DNA of 64,000 nucleotides from the NCBI GenBank assembly GCA_024305405.1, contig JAKNDB010000041.1, forward strand, positions 26,334 through 90,333. The letters run 5' to 3'. Both the position numbers and the translations under genes were made by a program. This DNA comes from Dirofilaria immitis. Taxonomy: Eukaryota > Nematoda > Chromadorea > Rhabditida > Onchocercidae. The stretch's first letter is position 1. Every line of letters starts with the position of its first letter. Below, piece by piece: positions 39,601 to 54,781 of the stretch. Below the pieces are notes generated by a model. It was not told the DNA's origin and made no database searches. It saw only the letters and a list, made by a program, of their open reading frames with translations.

Positions 39601-42404
39601 AAGTTGTTGTTGTAGTAAACATAATAAATCAGCATTGATATTACCTGATAAATATGCCAAAATTCCTCACTGATAACATATGATATAATTTAAATAAAGC
39701 ATTATGAAGATATTATTACTCATATCATTAATTCAATTCCAAAATTTAATTAAATTAAAATTAAACTTATTTCTTTTTTATAAATATCTTTTATTCATTT
39801 ATCATTCAAATTATTGTAAAAACAAATATTTAATGAAAAAAAATTATAATACCTGTAGCAAAGGCATAATCGATTGCTGTAAATCCATCAAGTGATATAA
39901 GTGAAATATCAGCACCAAAATTTATCAAATATTCCATAGCTTCATAATTTCTAATCAATTTATTTTTATCATTTAATTATTTTTAATTTTATTTTATTCT
40001 ACTAAATTTCTTAATATTTTTTGTTATTTCTATTTCATCAAAAAAAATTTAAAAAAAAAAGATCATTATAATATAGTAGTGATAATAATTACTGATAAAT
40101 AATTTTGATTATTATTCAGTATCATTCATCAACTGATAACACATATATTAATATCTAAGTTTAACATTTTCCAAAAACTTTCACTTCAGCATATGTCAAT
40201 TAATTAAAAGTTATAATTAAACTTTACATATTTATTTGTTTAAAAATCGATTCTCTACTATCTTATAATGAAAGTATCAATCATAATGTAAAAATTTCAA
40301 TTATCATTATCAGTAATTTAGAAATTTTTACCCGATGATAGCAGCAAACATAAGAGCTGTAAGTTCGGAAATATTTTCGGCAGCATTAATATCAGTAATA
40401 TTTGCTTCATGAATTATTTTTACCTGTTTAAAAATTTTTATCAATTTTATTTAAATTATTATCATTTCAATATTTCTATAAAGTTTAAAATTAAAAATAA
40501 ATAATTACGAAATGATTTGCTTACAATATTAATATCAGCTAACAATACTGCATACATTAATGGTGTTGTATTTTCCGGCAATGGAACATATGGCAAATGT
40601 CGATTAAGTATTATTCGGATAGCATTTTCATCATTGTTATAAATAAGTTGTCGTAAATCAACTTCTATTGGTTCTTCTTCTTTAAGAAAAAAAAAATGAT
40701 AAAATTTTTATCTTATAAATTATTAATCATTTAATTAATTATAATCTGATATTGTCTTTTCTTTTAGATACTTTCAATATAAATTTTCTCGAAATTATCG
40801 AATAATTGCTAGGCTCGTTTTTGCTAATCGCTAGGCAAAAATTGGTTGAAAAAAAACGATAAAATTTTACCTTATAAATTATTAATTAATCAATTATAAT
40901 CTGATATTGATCTTTTTGTATCGTCGAAATACTTTCATAATTGCTAGGCTTATTTTTGCTAATTGCCAAGGCTTATTTTATTCGATGATGATAACAATTT
41001 TTAAAACTCACTTACCCTTTATCGTACTTCGAATAGCTGAATTGATCACAGTTAATACTTCATTTCGTTGCAAATATTGTGCAAGTTCTATTGATGTCAT
41101 ACCATTTAATGATCGAAATGATGGATTAGCACCAAGTTCGAGTAATGCTCCAACTACTGTTGTTGCACCGCATGTTATCGCTGTTGATAAGGCAGAAAGA
41201 TTTGAAAGTCGTTGAATATTTCCATCCAAATAAGCTCCTCTATAATTGCATTTAAGTAATAATTATATGCAAGATATTTGCTTATTCATTGCATGCAATT
41301 GCATACAAACATGCAGCTTGCATTGTTTTATTTGCATATAAGCATGCAGTTTGTATTGTATCATTTATATGCAAAATATTTGCTTAACCATTGCATGCAA
41401 TTGCATACAAACATGCAGCTTGCATTACATTAATAAAAACTTATCATAACACTATGTTAACAAGTTGAAGAAAATTACAAACTTTTGTGATAATAATGCG
41501 CATAAATGTGTATGCCTTCGAAAAGCTGCAGCTATCACAGGTGTCGGACAAAGTGCTGTATGTGATGGATTGATATTAACTCGTAAATCGAGAAGTAATT
41601 TGACAACATCCGTATGTCCATTTCCTGCTGCTAAAGTCATCGCTGATGCACCAAGATATCTAAATTGATAAGAAATGATAAAAAATGATAATGCATAAAT
41701 TACTCATTCTCATACTTATCAGTACATATCTATACCTTACACTAAATATTTAGTACTTAAAATACGCGTTTAATATTTCGTTCACTTATGAACCGATCAA
41801 ACGTATAATTGATTCCTAAAATTGCAGCTATTAGTTAGTTATCTTGATTTTTATTTATCTTCCGAATATCTTGATGCCAGTTTTTATTTATAATTTGGAA
41901 ATATGAACTTTATGTCTAATAATCTAAATGACGTACGTCAATTTCTGATAATTTGCACCACGTTGAACAAGTATTCGAACAATATTAACATGACCATTTT
42001 TTGCTGCATGATGAAGAGCTGTCATTCCTACCTGATTACTTTTCTCAATATCAGCACCTCGATCCAATAAATATTGTACCTAAAATGATAAAACAATTTA
42101 CGTATGAAATTTTGTAATAAAAAGTTAAGATGACGTAAAATTAAAATTTCACGTAAAGATATCTATTATATCGTAAATATATCGTAAAGAATTTAGCATT
42201 AAAATAATTAAGCATTAATCATAATAATAAATAATGAAAACTAACAATTCCAATATTTCCGGTTGCAGCAGCCATTTGTAATCCGGTAACATGATCATCA
42301 TCAAATGTATCAACAAGGAAACCAGATTCAACTGCTTGATGTACCTCGTCTAAATTCCAACTTTCACATGCTATTAGAAATTGCTCGATACTAATAGAAC
42401 TCAT
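36686..42404 (-). CDS. ANKS6: ankyrin-repeat + SAM protein, ANKS6/MLT-2 type
   Basis: Minus-strand gene of about 14 exons. The first is 42404-42246 (MSSISIEQFLIACESWNLDE), then 42079-about 41930, 41659-41483, 41239-about 41016, about 40680-40525, 40425-40333, 39945-39853, about 39650-39500, about 39140-38905, and several linker exons down to 37745 and about 37434-37265; the last, about 36865-36686, is a SAM domain (KYINLLKDEEVDKGTFLALT). Ankyrin consensus segments include MTALHHAAKNGHVNIVRILV and GNGHTDVVKLLLDL. The order of repeats, the LGAS junction, the split second ankyrin block and the C-terminal SAM resemble vertebrate ANKS6. That protein binds NEK8 in the inversin compartment of cilia; its C. 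elegans counterpart MLT-2 acts with NEKL-2 in moulting (established knowledge). The Ser/Arg-rich linker (RFRSRSRETIRR) is poorly conserved. Exon edges in the linker are approximate. Confidence 0.8.
41267..41427. repeat. duplicated TGCATGCAATTGCAT element in intron
   Basis: Two 59-bp copies at 41267-41325 and 41369-41427 share ATGCAAGATATTTGCTTATT (one or two changes) and CATTGCATGCAATTGCATAC. A partial third copy with inverted flavour lies between (TTGCATATAAGCATGCAGTT). It is intronic in the ankyrin/SAM gene. Confidence 0.9.
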
Positions 42405-44523
42405 CGATGCATTTATTCGTTTTTTTTTTTCAAAATATTACTTATCTTTTTTTTTTCTTTTTCTGAAAATTTAATTTTTCTTCTTTTTTTGTTAATATAA
42501 TTAAAAAAATAAATTCGTAAATTTATTAAATAATTAAATATGTAAAAATTAATTTTGACAAATGCGTAATAAACATAAAAGATTAGAAAAATAAATAAAA
42601 AAAACTCTTTGATAATTATTTTACTAATTTCAACTTTATCAAAACTTCCATATTCAGGTTTAATTTTACGAAATACGGCTTATTTATTCATCTACATTTT
42701 TATTTAAGCTTAATTTTGCGAAATTTTAATTTTTATTCAGATTAAATTTTGCGACAAAAAAATAAACAAGTATATTAATTACTGATTAAATGGTTTGTTT
42801 AATCATCTACATAATATCAGTTACTAGTATAGTAAAAAAAAAAAAAAAACTCATTTATTAATTGATGATTTTATAAAAAGTTATTGATAATAATTTGAAA
42901 TTAGTAAAATAAATAACTATTTCAACGTTATCATTTCATATGATTCGTTACAAAAGTTTTTTTTTTAAAAATATCTAAATTAATAAATGATATTTGAAGG
43001 AAAAAAGGAACTTAAAAACTTTCATAAAATATGAATTGAAAGCAATTCAAAAAAGATTCATTTTAGAATTTAGACTATTTATAATCGAGAAAAATTTGTT
43101 AATTTCGGGAATTTCTATTTTTTTATTTCTCTAAAATTAATTGATATAATCGAATAGTATTTATTAAAATTAGTACTATCATCAAATTAATATTTAATCA
43201 TTTGATCTAATCTAGTCGTCAAATCCGAGAAACATGATTAATCACATAAATCATCTTTTTATCAATTTTAATAATCATCGCTTTTTTTTAATATTTGTTA
43301 TTGAAGAAATAGTTAAAATAAGTAAAATTTCGTTGTACATTTGATTAATTGATATTGATAAGAGATAATTATTATAATTGAATAGAATACTTAATATCGA
43401 AATATATAATTATTAAAAAATAAAATTTTCAATAAATAAATAAATTTAGTTAAATGAATTATAATTGTTGCATTTCTCGAATTTGTTATCTTAATCAAAC
43501 ATAAAATTTGTATGCTTTATCGATTATCAAAATAGATGGAATTTGAATAAGAAGTTAACTGATAAATCGAAATTCATCAATTAAATGTTAAGAAAAAAAG
43601 AAAGCAGTAAATTTAAGATGGAAAATGAAGTAGGAAATTAGATGATATTACATTCCAACATATAACGATACGTAGAGAGAGGGATGCGAGAGAGAAAGAT
43701 AAGAATGTATGTAAAACAAGAATTGATAAGAACAAGTGACCTGTAATGGGTGACATTTAACATTTATATGACGATATCTTTTTCGTCTTCCATTCCTAAT
43801 CAATTCAACAAAACTACATTTTCTTTTTATTTTATTTAAAAATCATGTGAAATTGCGCTGATGATATTGTCGAGATTTATCAATAATTTAGTTTCACTCT
43901 CGAAGAAAACTCTAAAAAAGAATAAGCAAATATGCAATAAACTTTGCCCTCATCCACTTTTACTTTAAATCATTTTTTATAAAGTCACAAGTTTTATTTT
44001 GCAAAAAAAAAAGTTGAATTTCAAGAATGAACACAAACGAAATATACTGCTTTTCTTCGCTTGGAATATAATTCAAAATTATAATATATATTTTAATATT
44101 TATATTATACTTTAAATTGTAATATAAATATCATATTTGGTTAGTATATTTATAAATGATAATACTAATCATAATATAAATATCACATTCGATTAGTATA
44201 TTCAGAAATGATAATGATAATTATAATGTAAATATCATATTTGATTAATATATTTAAAAATGATAGTGATATAATAATAACGATATATGATGATAATAAT
44301 GATAACAATATTTGTAGAAAAAACGAAAAATAATGAAAGTATATTTGAAATGATAAACAATATTTTCTCGAAACTTAATCAATAATTTTTATTCCATTGA
44401 TATGATATCCATTTATTACGATGCATGCAGCTTATTGATTTCATAAGAGATTTTCAATATGATAAGAAAAATATTGAAAAAATTGGAAAACTTTTAATGA
44501 TAATTTTGATGCTTTATCATTAA
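42405..44523. other. gene-free region upstream of ankyrin/SAM gene
   Basis: About 2.1 kb of AT-rich sequence between the ankyrin/SAM start (-) and the 3' end of the phosphatase gene (-). No coding exon seen. A diverged tandem array of about 55-bp units at 44115-44270 (ATAATATAAATATCACATTC, then GATTAGTATATTCAGAAATG) is the only structure. The first part presumably carries the ankyrin/SAM promoter. Confidence 0.55.
44115..44270. repeat. about 55-bp diverged tandem repeat
   Basis: Three head-to-tail copies share AATATAAATATCA-ATT-G-TTAGTATATT-AAATGATAAT. The copies differ by several substitutions, so the array is older than the 44-bp one at 17.7 kb. Confidence 0.8.
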
Positions 44524-47184
<2,661 letters not shown>

Positions 47185-48353
47185 CTAAGAAAGAATATAA
47201 ATTTTAATGCATAGCATAGATATGGATAAATAGAATTACTATTTATAGATAGTTAATAAATTATTAATAAATTTATTATAATGATAAATTTGGAAAATAT
47301 CAATTAATGAAGAAGAATAAAACTGATAACTAAATGCTATTTGATCATATCTTTTTTCAATTCTTAAAAATTTAACAATAAAAATTATTAAAATTTAATT
47401 TCTTATTTTCAATTCAAAAACATGAAATTATTAAGCAAAAAAACTTTCAAAAAATTTGTATTAATTTTTCATATATTTTATTATTTCTTAAATGCCAAAA
47501 AAATTTTTTATTCTTAATTTTTACTTATATTTTTAATTGAAATAAAAAATAATTTCATTTTGCTAAATTATCACCGCTTTTTGTATTTTTTCCTTCCTTT
47601 CTTCCTCTGTTAATTTATCATATCAGTTTTTGATGAATATTGTAAAAAAAAGATAGCCTATCAATGATTGAATCAGACGGTACAGTTAAATTTCTAATAT
47701 TTTATGGATCAATATTGTAAGTAGTGAACCTTGCATTGATTAGTGAGAAATAAAGTAAGATACAAAATATATCAATTTCATTTTTACATTTCGAGAATGT
47801 AATTGCATTCTTACATATGCAAGTAATCGATTTTCGTTATTTCACTACTAATAAATTGCGACTTTCGATATTTGAGTATCATCAATTTGCGATTCCCATA
47901 AATCGTCCTGATGAAGTTCATCGAAGTAATATTTGTCATGGTGACTGACCGACTTGTCGTAGTCAACCTGAATTTTGCATTAGAGATCCTGTGACCACGT
48001 AAGTGCTTTATTCTTAATTTTCTAAATATTATATCTTATTCATAACATTTAAGCATTCTCGATTTTAGTCATTTATGTTGCTAGATATTGGGATTTTGTA
48101 GCAAGAAATCCTATACAAATCAAAGAACTTAGATGCAATCGAATTTGATTTATTTCCTCTTATTGATAAAACAATATGAATCTTCGATATAAAAGAGACA
48201 AATACATTCAACTGAATTCATATGACATAAAAGCTATGAGAATATTCGATGTATCAGTAAATTACGTAATCAACAGTTTGAACAACATTTTTATATCAAA
48301 AAAATTTAGAATAATCATTATAAGATGGCTATAAGCTAAAGTACTTCAGATTG

Positions 48354-50684
48354 ATGATGACGAAGAATCAGATGAATTTTGCATTGAAACTATTTAAACA
48401 TTCTTCACCAGTTAATGAATCACATCTTTTGTCACCATTTGCGATAATTTCTGCATTATCAATATTATATCAGGGAGCCGCGGGTGATACCCGAGTTGAA
48501 ATGACAAAGATTGGTGGAGGTAACGATATATCTTTATGTTGTTGGTCAATTCGAAATTTAAATAAATAAGCCATGAAGATCTAATTCTAAATTCATTTGA
48601 TCTTCAATGCAATAATTTTTTTGGCAATAACGAATGATTTGCAAAGAAAATAATCGGCAAAAAGTATTTCAAATACTTGTGATTCAGGACAATCTGCACA
48701 GATATTTGATAATTATCCATATTGTGTTATCCATTATCTCAATAGTGATGAAGGCAATAATTCTATTGTTGAAGGATCATCAAGATTATGGGCACAGCTA
48801 AATTTCTTAATTAATCCTAGCTTCCAAAATATTATCAGCATGCTTCATTCTATTAAGATAAAACACCTGAATTTCTCGCATGGTGACAATAATAGTTTGG
48901 CAAAGGTATCAGTAGTTTTACTTAATTTCAAATATTGCTTCAATTTTATTATAAATCAATCATTTTATATAGAAATTATTATTATTATACGTATACCGAA
49001 AATTATACATCTAATTAATAATATATATCTTAAAATTTCAATATCATATATCAATTTTAATTTCATCATTGTCGGTCAAATATAAACATTTATTGATTGT
49101 TAAATAAAAATTCAATAAAGTGATATAATTTTAAATTAAGAAAATTCAAGTTTATCCTATTGCAGGCAGCTAGACAATGGCTATTTGGAAAGGATTACAA
49201 TAGAGCTAATAATGTTATCGTTATCAATTTTGGCTTTTCACTATTCTTAGCCAACGAATTACATCTTAAATTTGAATGGAAATATCAATTCGTGTTGCTC
49301 AAATACCAACCATATTTCATTCGTTCATCATCGCAAAAAATTAAGGTATTCTATCCAATAAGATTAATTAGTTTTTAGTTGTTATACGTGAATTGATAAA
49401 GTAAGAGATGATAAATATGCATATCTCATGAGTTTAATAATATCTGTATTCCTTTTTATGAATTTTAATAATCATTAATTAGCTCAAAGTTAAGCAAAAA
49501 GTTTCAACAAATGTGTTAAACCTTCTTTCCAATATATTATTAGAAGGTTAATTTTGCTTATTTTTGAATTATTCAGACTGAAATGATAGGGAGAACCGCA
49601 GAATTTCCGTACTATGAAGATCAAAATGTACAAGTTATTTCCTTACCGTTGCAAGAATCTGAAATGTATATGATGATTATTTTACCTAAAATTTTAAATG
49701 GATTACCTGAAATTGAAAATGAACTTACCGGAGAGAAGCTACTCGATTACATTGTCGCACTTGACGCATCTAATAAATCTATAAAGACTATGGTATGCTA
49801 CTAAATTCTTTCTTAAACGATAAGAATTAAAAATAAACTTAAATTTCATTGTTTTTTGAGTTGTCAAGTTTCAAATTTTTATCGAAATTACACATCATAT
49901 AAGTTTCATTCATCTTGTGTGAATAGTTTATTAAATCATTTCCAATTTAATTATTAGAATCCCAAACATTTCAATTTTTATTCTAACATTCAATTTCAAA
50001 CCCTTTTAGGTTACAATGCCGAAATTTTTTTCAATAAATGTATTAATTTGTCGGATGGATTAAAGAGTATTGGTCTCCTATCAATGTTTACTGAATCAGC
50101 TAATTTTACCACCATTTCCGATTAGCCATTATCTATAACAAAATTCGGAAATCTTGCTTCTATACAGGTTAGTTATTGTTTCTACCCTAAATTTAATTTT
50201 TTTTTTTATCAGCTCAATCTTAAACTTTACTCTAAAAGCAATTATATTTGCCATTCTATAAGAGTTAATTTTGCTGTTATTAAAATTTCATCAAAGTGAT
50301 GCAAACAATTTGAAGATAATTTCAACAGTAAAGGAATTAATATCTAACAAAATTAAAATTATCTAACTTCATTTTCCAATAGCTACATCAGACAGGTTCC
50401 GATTAATCGATTTTCTTATAACTTTTTTTTTTTAATAAAGAGATAACAAACTTAAAATTCAGATTACTGAAAATGGAATCAGTGTTAACTGTACAGAAAG
50501 TTCAAAAGGTAACAGTAATGATGAAAGGAATTCAAATGATAAAATTGAAATGATAAATTCTTTACTCATGCCAGCATCACGAAGATTTTATGTCAATCAT
50601 CCTTTATCTATCTCATTTTTGATAACCGAAAAAATATTCTTTGGATCAGTCGATATACGGCAGATGAGCATGAAACTGTTATAA
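48354..50684 (+). CDS. divergent serpin
   Basis: Serpin-fold protein. Exons 48354-48519, 48697-48905, 49166-49345, 49577-49792, 50010-50167 and 50463-50684 give about 383 residues, normal for serpins. Landmarks: ESHLLSPFAIISALSILYQG at the N-terminus (family motif S-P-SI..AL), RLWAQLNFLINPSFQN, MYMMIILPK, SDGLKSIGLLSMFTESANFT and FYVNHP near the end. No signal peptide is evident. The reactive-loop hinge, normally Glu-Gly-Thr followed by small residues, reads ENGISVNCTESSKG, so inhibition by loop insertion is doubtful. As read, exon 5 needs a frame correction near 50030, carries an in-frame TAG at 50123-50125, and exon 6 loses a T near 50603; with the T, the classic ending HPFIYLIFDNRK appears and the frame runs past 50684. 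It may be a working non-inhibitory serpin in an error-prone assembly or a decaying copy. Confidence 0.75.
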
Positions 50685-51100
50685 ACGAAGAAATGTTAAA
50701 GGATCAAAAACGAATGAATTTATAAAAATGATGATGATGAAAAAACGGAAAAAAGGAAAATTGAAAATCCATGGAAAAACTGAGATTGAGGGTGATAACA
50801 AATCTTCGAAATATGGCGAATCCAGTGGAGCAATCCAACCTCCGAAACGTAACCGAGTGGTGCAATTTCCGCAAAATATGTCCAACACGACGAAATGATG
50901 CAATATTCGCTGAAACAAGATCAATCAACCCTAGAATTTTTACATGATTTAATAGACATTGATTTTGATGATGTAATGAAAGATGCGTTTTCATCTGATG
51001 ATATTGAAAGATTGTAGAATTTGAGAGATGAAGTGATGATATTACTTGGTGATATTGAACATTTGTTGATTCTCAAACTTATTGAAATTCAACGTTAAAC
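50685..51100 (+). other. possible acidic tail or small ORF after serpin
   Basis: Downstream of the serpin as-read stop, plus-strand reading frames stay open in two consecutive blocks: about 50700-50875 (KTEIEGDNKSSKYGESSGAI, then PPKRNRVVQFPQN) and about 50878-51015 (QSTLEFLHDLIDIDFDDVMK, stop near 51015). The two blocks and the serpin join if single bases are added at homopolymers near 50700 and 50880. This would make a serpin with a charged tail of more than 100 residues; a separate gene or decayed sequence is equally possible. Confidence 0.3.
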
Positions 51101-54100
51101 AAATAATGCATCCAGTTCATTCATTCTACACAAACAAACAATCCAATTGCCTATAATTTCAAAAATTGTGAAGTACAGAACAAGGTTAATGATTTTTATT
51201 TATTTTTATGTCTCGAAAACGAATGCTGCTAAGAAAAGTTTCATCTGATCCTATCTAATTTCTGTTTTGGCTGAAGTTCTCGGATAATTTATAAGGTATT
51301 CTAGGCATCTTTTCATAATTACACCGAATCATTTTTTTACTTTTTCAACATTTCCACATTCTTAACAAAATTTTTATCTGGAATTATTTTAATAGCATTG
51401 ACAAAATTCTTGACGAAGTCGTGGTTTTATAATATTTCCTTTCTTTGAATTCATAAAATTGTGCTCTCTTTTAGCAACAGTCCATTAGAGAATTGTTAGA
51501 ATTTTTCTAAAATGCCAATTTTTCTGCCAGAAATTCAATAATTAGTTTTAAAAATAATATATTCGGAAAAAAATTTCACCCTCCTAACAATTTATTGAAA
51601 AAAATAGTGAAAAAAATGTGTGGAAACTGTTTTTAAGTAATTATGCAAGCGATAATCTCAAATATCAATCTTCTAATGCCAAAATCATGATAATGCAATA
51701 TAATGTCAAAGGTCATATGCTAAATATTTTTATTCATATCCACTGGACGAACGTTATAGAACGAATTCAGTGAAATTTGATTATATTATCATTTTTATTC
51801 ATAACTTTCACTTTCATGCCTCATATATCTTAACTTCCGGGTATAATCAAAAGGAAAAATTTTTCAATAGTGCAATCTTTGATGACTGACCCGTGTCGGG
51901 TCATTCGACATTATATATACATGACACCACATTGGTGACCTTGTGATATTAGTTACAATGCATATCTATGATTATACAAATATATACGACAAAATCATCG
52001 TATATATCTATGATTAGACAAACATAAGACGAGTCATAATCCGTATCTGTGGTTATACAAATATATACGACAAAATCATCGTATATATCTATAATTAAAC
52101 GGGTCATAATGCATATCTATGGTTATACAAATACATACGACAAATTCATCATATATCTATGATTAGACGGGTCATAATGCATATCTATGATTATACAAAT
52201 ATCATCTAATTACATCAGATAGATTCAAAGTTATATATAAAGCTTTTATGATTAGATATGTAAAAATCTTAAAAAAAAAGATTCATAGTAAAGAATTGTA
52301 TCTTTTCCTTTCATACGAATATTTATTTAAAAATTTAAAATTTTTTAAATTTTAATTTTGAAATTTCTTTAGAAAACCAGAAAAACTTTTTCAAACTTTT
52401 TGAAGACAAAAACTTTTTTAATTTTCATAAAAAAATTTGTTTACATTCATATATGCATATTTTATTAATTTATTTATCAAATTGCACGTTATGTTCTCTC
52501 CTTTCATCTATTTGTTTTCTTTTTAGTCAATTTATTTTTTCTTTTATTTATTATTTTTTCAATTTGTTGCCAAAAATAATCAAATTTATTTCATCAATTT
52601 AATCTATCGAAATTTTGTCACATTTTTAAATTTGCAATTCCATGAATCTATAAACTAAAGATTAGTTAGTTTTCGATAAAAATATTTCACTTCCATCAGT
52701 ATCATTACCATTATCATTGTCATCATCATCATCATCGTTCTTGCCGTTTTAGCAAAGAAATACTATCATTCCCTTGAGAGAATACTTTGAAACTTTATCT
52801 CTTTTCTTGAGTTTTATCTTTCAACAAATAGAAATAAACTTCAACTTTCTTAGCCCGACAATTATCTCTCTACCAAATAATGTTGTCTTTATTGAAGATT
52901 AAGGTCAAGAAAGGATTAAGTATATCGCAAATTGCAATATTGCAAATTTACTAATTTGCAAAAATTATGATCTGTTCTCGTCCTGGCTAATTTGTTTTCC
53001 GTTCATTGAGATATTTTATTAAAGATAGACCAATTTAAATAGGTCTTTATTGCTTGGCATTGTGATAGTTAATGTATAAATAAAATCTTGAAGAACTTTA
53101 TAGTCAGCTAGTTCTCAAATTAATTTAAAATGTTAGATATTAATATATGCAACAAATCTTTTTTTTATTTACTAAAAATCCTTGACAATTATATTATCAC
53201 TTCTCGAGGGGTATGAATGAGCTGGAAATTCTCGAGAGGCGAAGTATTGAATGAATTTGGAAGATTTAAAGTCTTTTAAGATTTTTAAACCATTTTCTTA
53301 CTTTTACTAAAAAATATTAATCAATTGAGTAAATCTTATTGTTTCCTTTCAAAATGCAAAAATAAAAATTCTTGAATAATTCTTTAAAATATAATTTGAG
53401 TGAAATATAGAAGAAAGAATTACTAATTGGATATATTCCGGAAAAATGAATAGCCAATTTCAATAATTTAACCTTTGATGTTTTCATTAGATAAAACTTT
53501 TTTTTCCATTTAAAGTATGTCCTTCATAAAAATTCATGAATTCTCCACTCAAATTATTCACTAACTTTTCCTAATCTCAAGTAATTTTTGAGCTATAAAA
53601 TCATAGTTTTTAAACTAACCTTTTATGTTGATTTAACTTTTTGATTTTAATCCACTGCAAAACTGAAAATATAACTAATAACAGTAATGATTTTAAGGAG
53701 AGAATAATAAAAAATCATGAGTTTTAATGGAGTTTCCCTTAATTACCAAGCTTTCTTTTGAATAAAGTCTTGAAGAAACAGAATCCAGAAACAGAATCAT
53801 GCTTTATTTTTGTAAGCTTTAGCAAAATCAGCACAGTGGATTAATTGATGTTTAATTTGCATTGCTTTTAGTGTAGAAAAGTACTTACTTAAATCCGATT
53901 ATGTTTACTCTTTTGAATTACTCTGTAAACTATTTACAGTCAGTACCATTCAGTCACTCCGTGAGAATATGAAAATTTTATACTGACATAAATAAATTAT
54001 ATTGTGATTTCGTTGCGTTACAATTTTGATATTGTTCAATATTGTTTTATTCTAATTTTGATATAATTAAATGGAAATTGACATAGGATTTTATAATAAT

Positions 54101-54213
54101 GTTACTGTAACCAAAAAAATTTTTTCTGTGAAAGAATATAATCAAAAATTATATAATCAGAATTTTTGTTGTTTCCAACTTTGTTTTCGAAATTTGAAAC
54201 TGATTTTCTGTAG
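51101..54213. other. gene-free AT-rich region
   Basis: No supportable coding exon in about 3.1 kb. It holds the tandem array at 51955-52204, a TGACCC-N5-GGGTCA everted repeat at 51887-51903, and an (ATC)n-like patch at about 52700-52735. The rest is AT-rich with no visible structure. Confidence 0.55.
51955..52204. repeat. 68-80-bp tandem repeat, 3.4 copies
   Basis: Copies begin near 51959, 52039, 52109 and 52177. Each reads approximately GCATATCTATGGTTATACAA, ATACGACAAAATCATCGTAT, ATATCTATGATTAGACGGGT, then CATAAT. Unit length drops from 80 to 71 to 68 bases because the AAACATAAGACGA segment is present only in the first unit. Confidence 0.93.
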
Positions 54214-54354
54214 GTAACGACAGAATTTTACGTAAAAAATAGGCTTCAGAAAGTTTTTGGTTTTAAACGTTTAAATAAAGAGAATGATAGATTATTAGAC
54301 AATTATGCTGAGTGTAAGGAAGTTAAAAATAACTCAGCTGAATCCATTTGCCAA
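54214..54354 (+). other. orphan exon-like ORF
   Basis: I do not recognise this sequence. A frame of 47 codons without stops is bounded by an AG at 54212-54213 after TTTTCTG and by a GTAAGT donor at 54355, with phase 0 at both ends. The encoded peptide is charged and starts VTTEFYVKNRLQKVFGFKRL. No partner exon was found within several kb, and no family motif is visible. It could be a lone exon of an unrecognised gene or chance. Confidence 0.25.
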
Positions 54355-54781
54355 GTAAGTGTTAATGTCTTTTCTATGCAGTGCTGAAAAGGTCAATATT
54401 TCAAGTAATTGATCTAGGATTTCAAACGCTCAAATAGCCAAATCTCAATACCAAATTATCAAATTACTTGATTTAATTTGTCGATGCTTAGTCATAATCA
54501 ATCAGTTCTTGCTTGTTAGGTCCAAAAATGTCTTTTACTTATTTGTAGATGACTGTCATATATATTTTTCGTAGCTTAATTTAAAAACGATAAAGATCAG
54601 GTGAAATTGTTTGTATGAAGATATATGCTTACACTTCAGATTTGCGTTAATCTTCATCGATTAAATTTGAATCTTAAATTTTTTTCAAAATGCATTGGAC
54701 ACTTTCATAGTTTATCTTTTAATTTCTATTGTTATAATTTTGCAAAATAAAATATTTCTCTTTTCTTAAGGCATTACTTCC
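54355..54781. other. nothing recognised
   Basis: AT-rich spacer between the orphan exon-like ORF and the retrotransposon remnant; nothing supportable seen. Confidence 0.5.
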
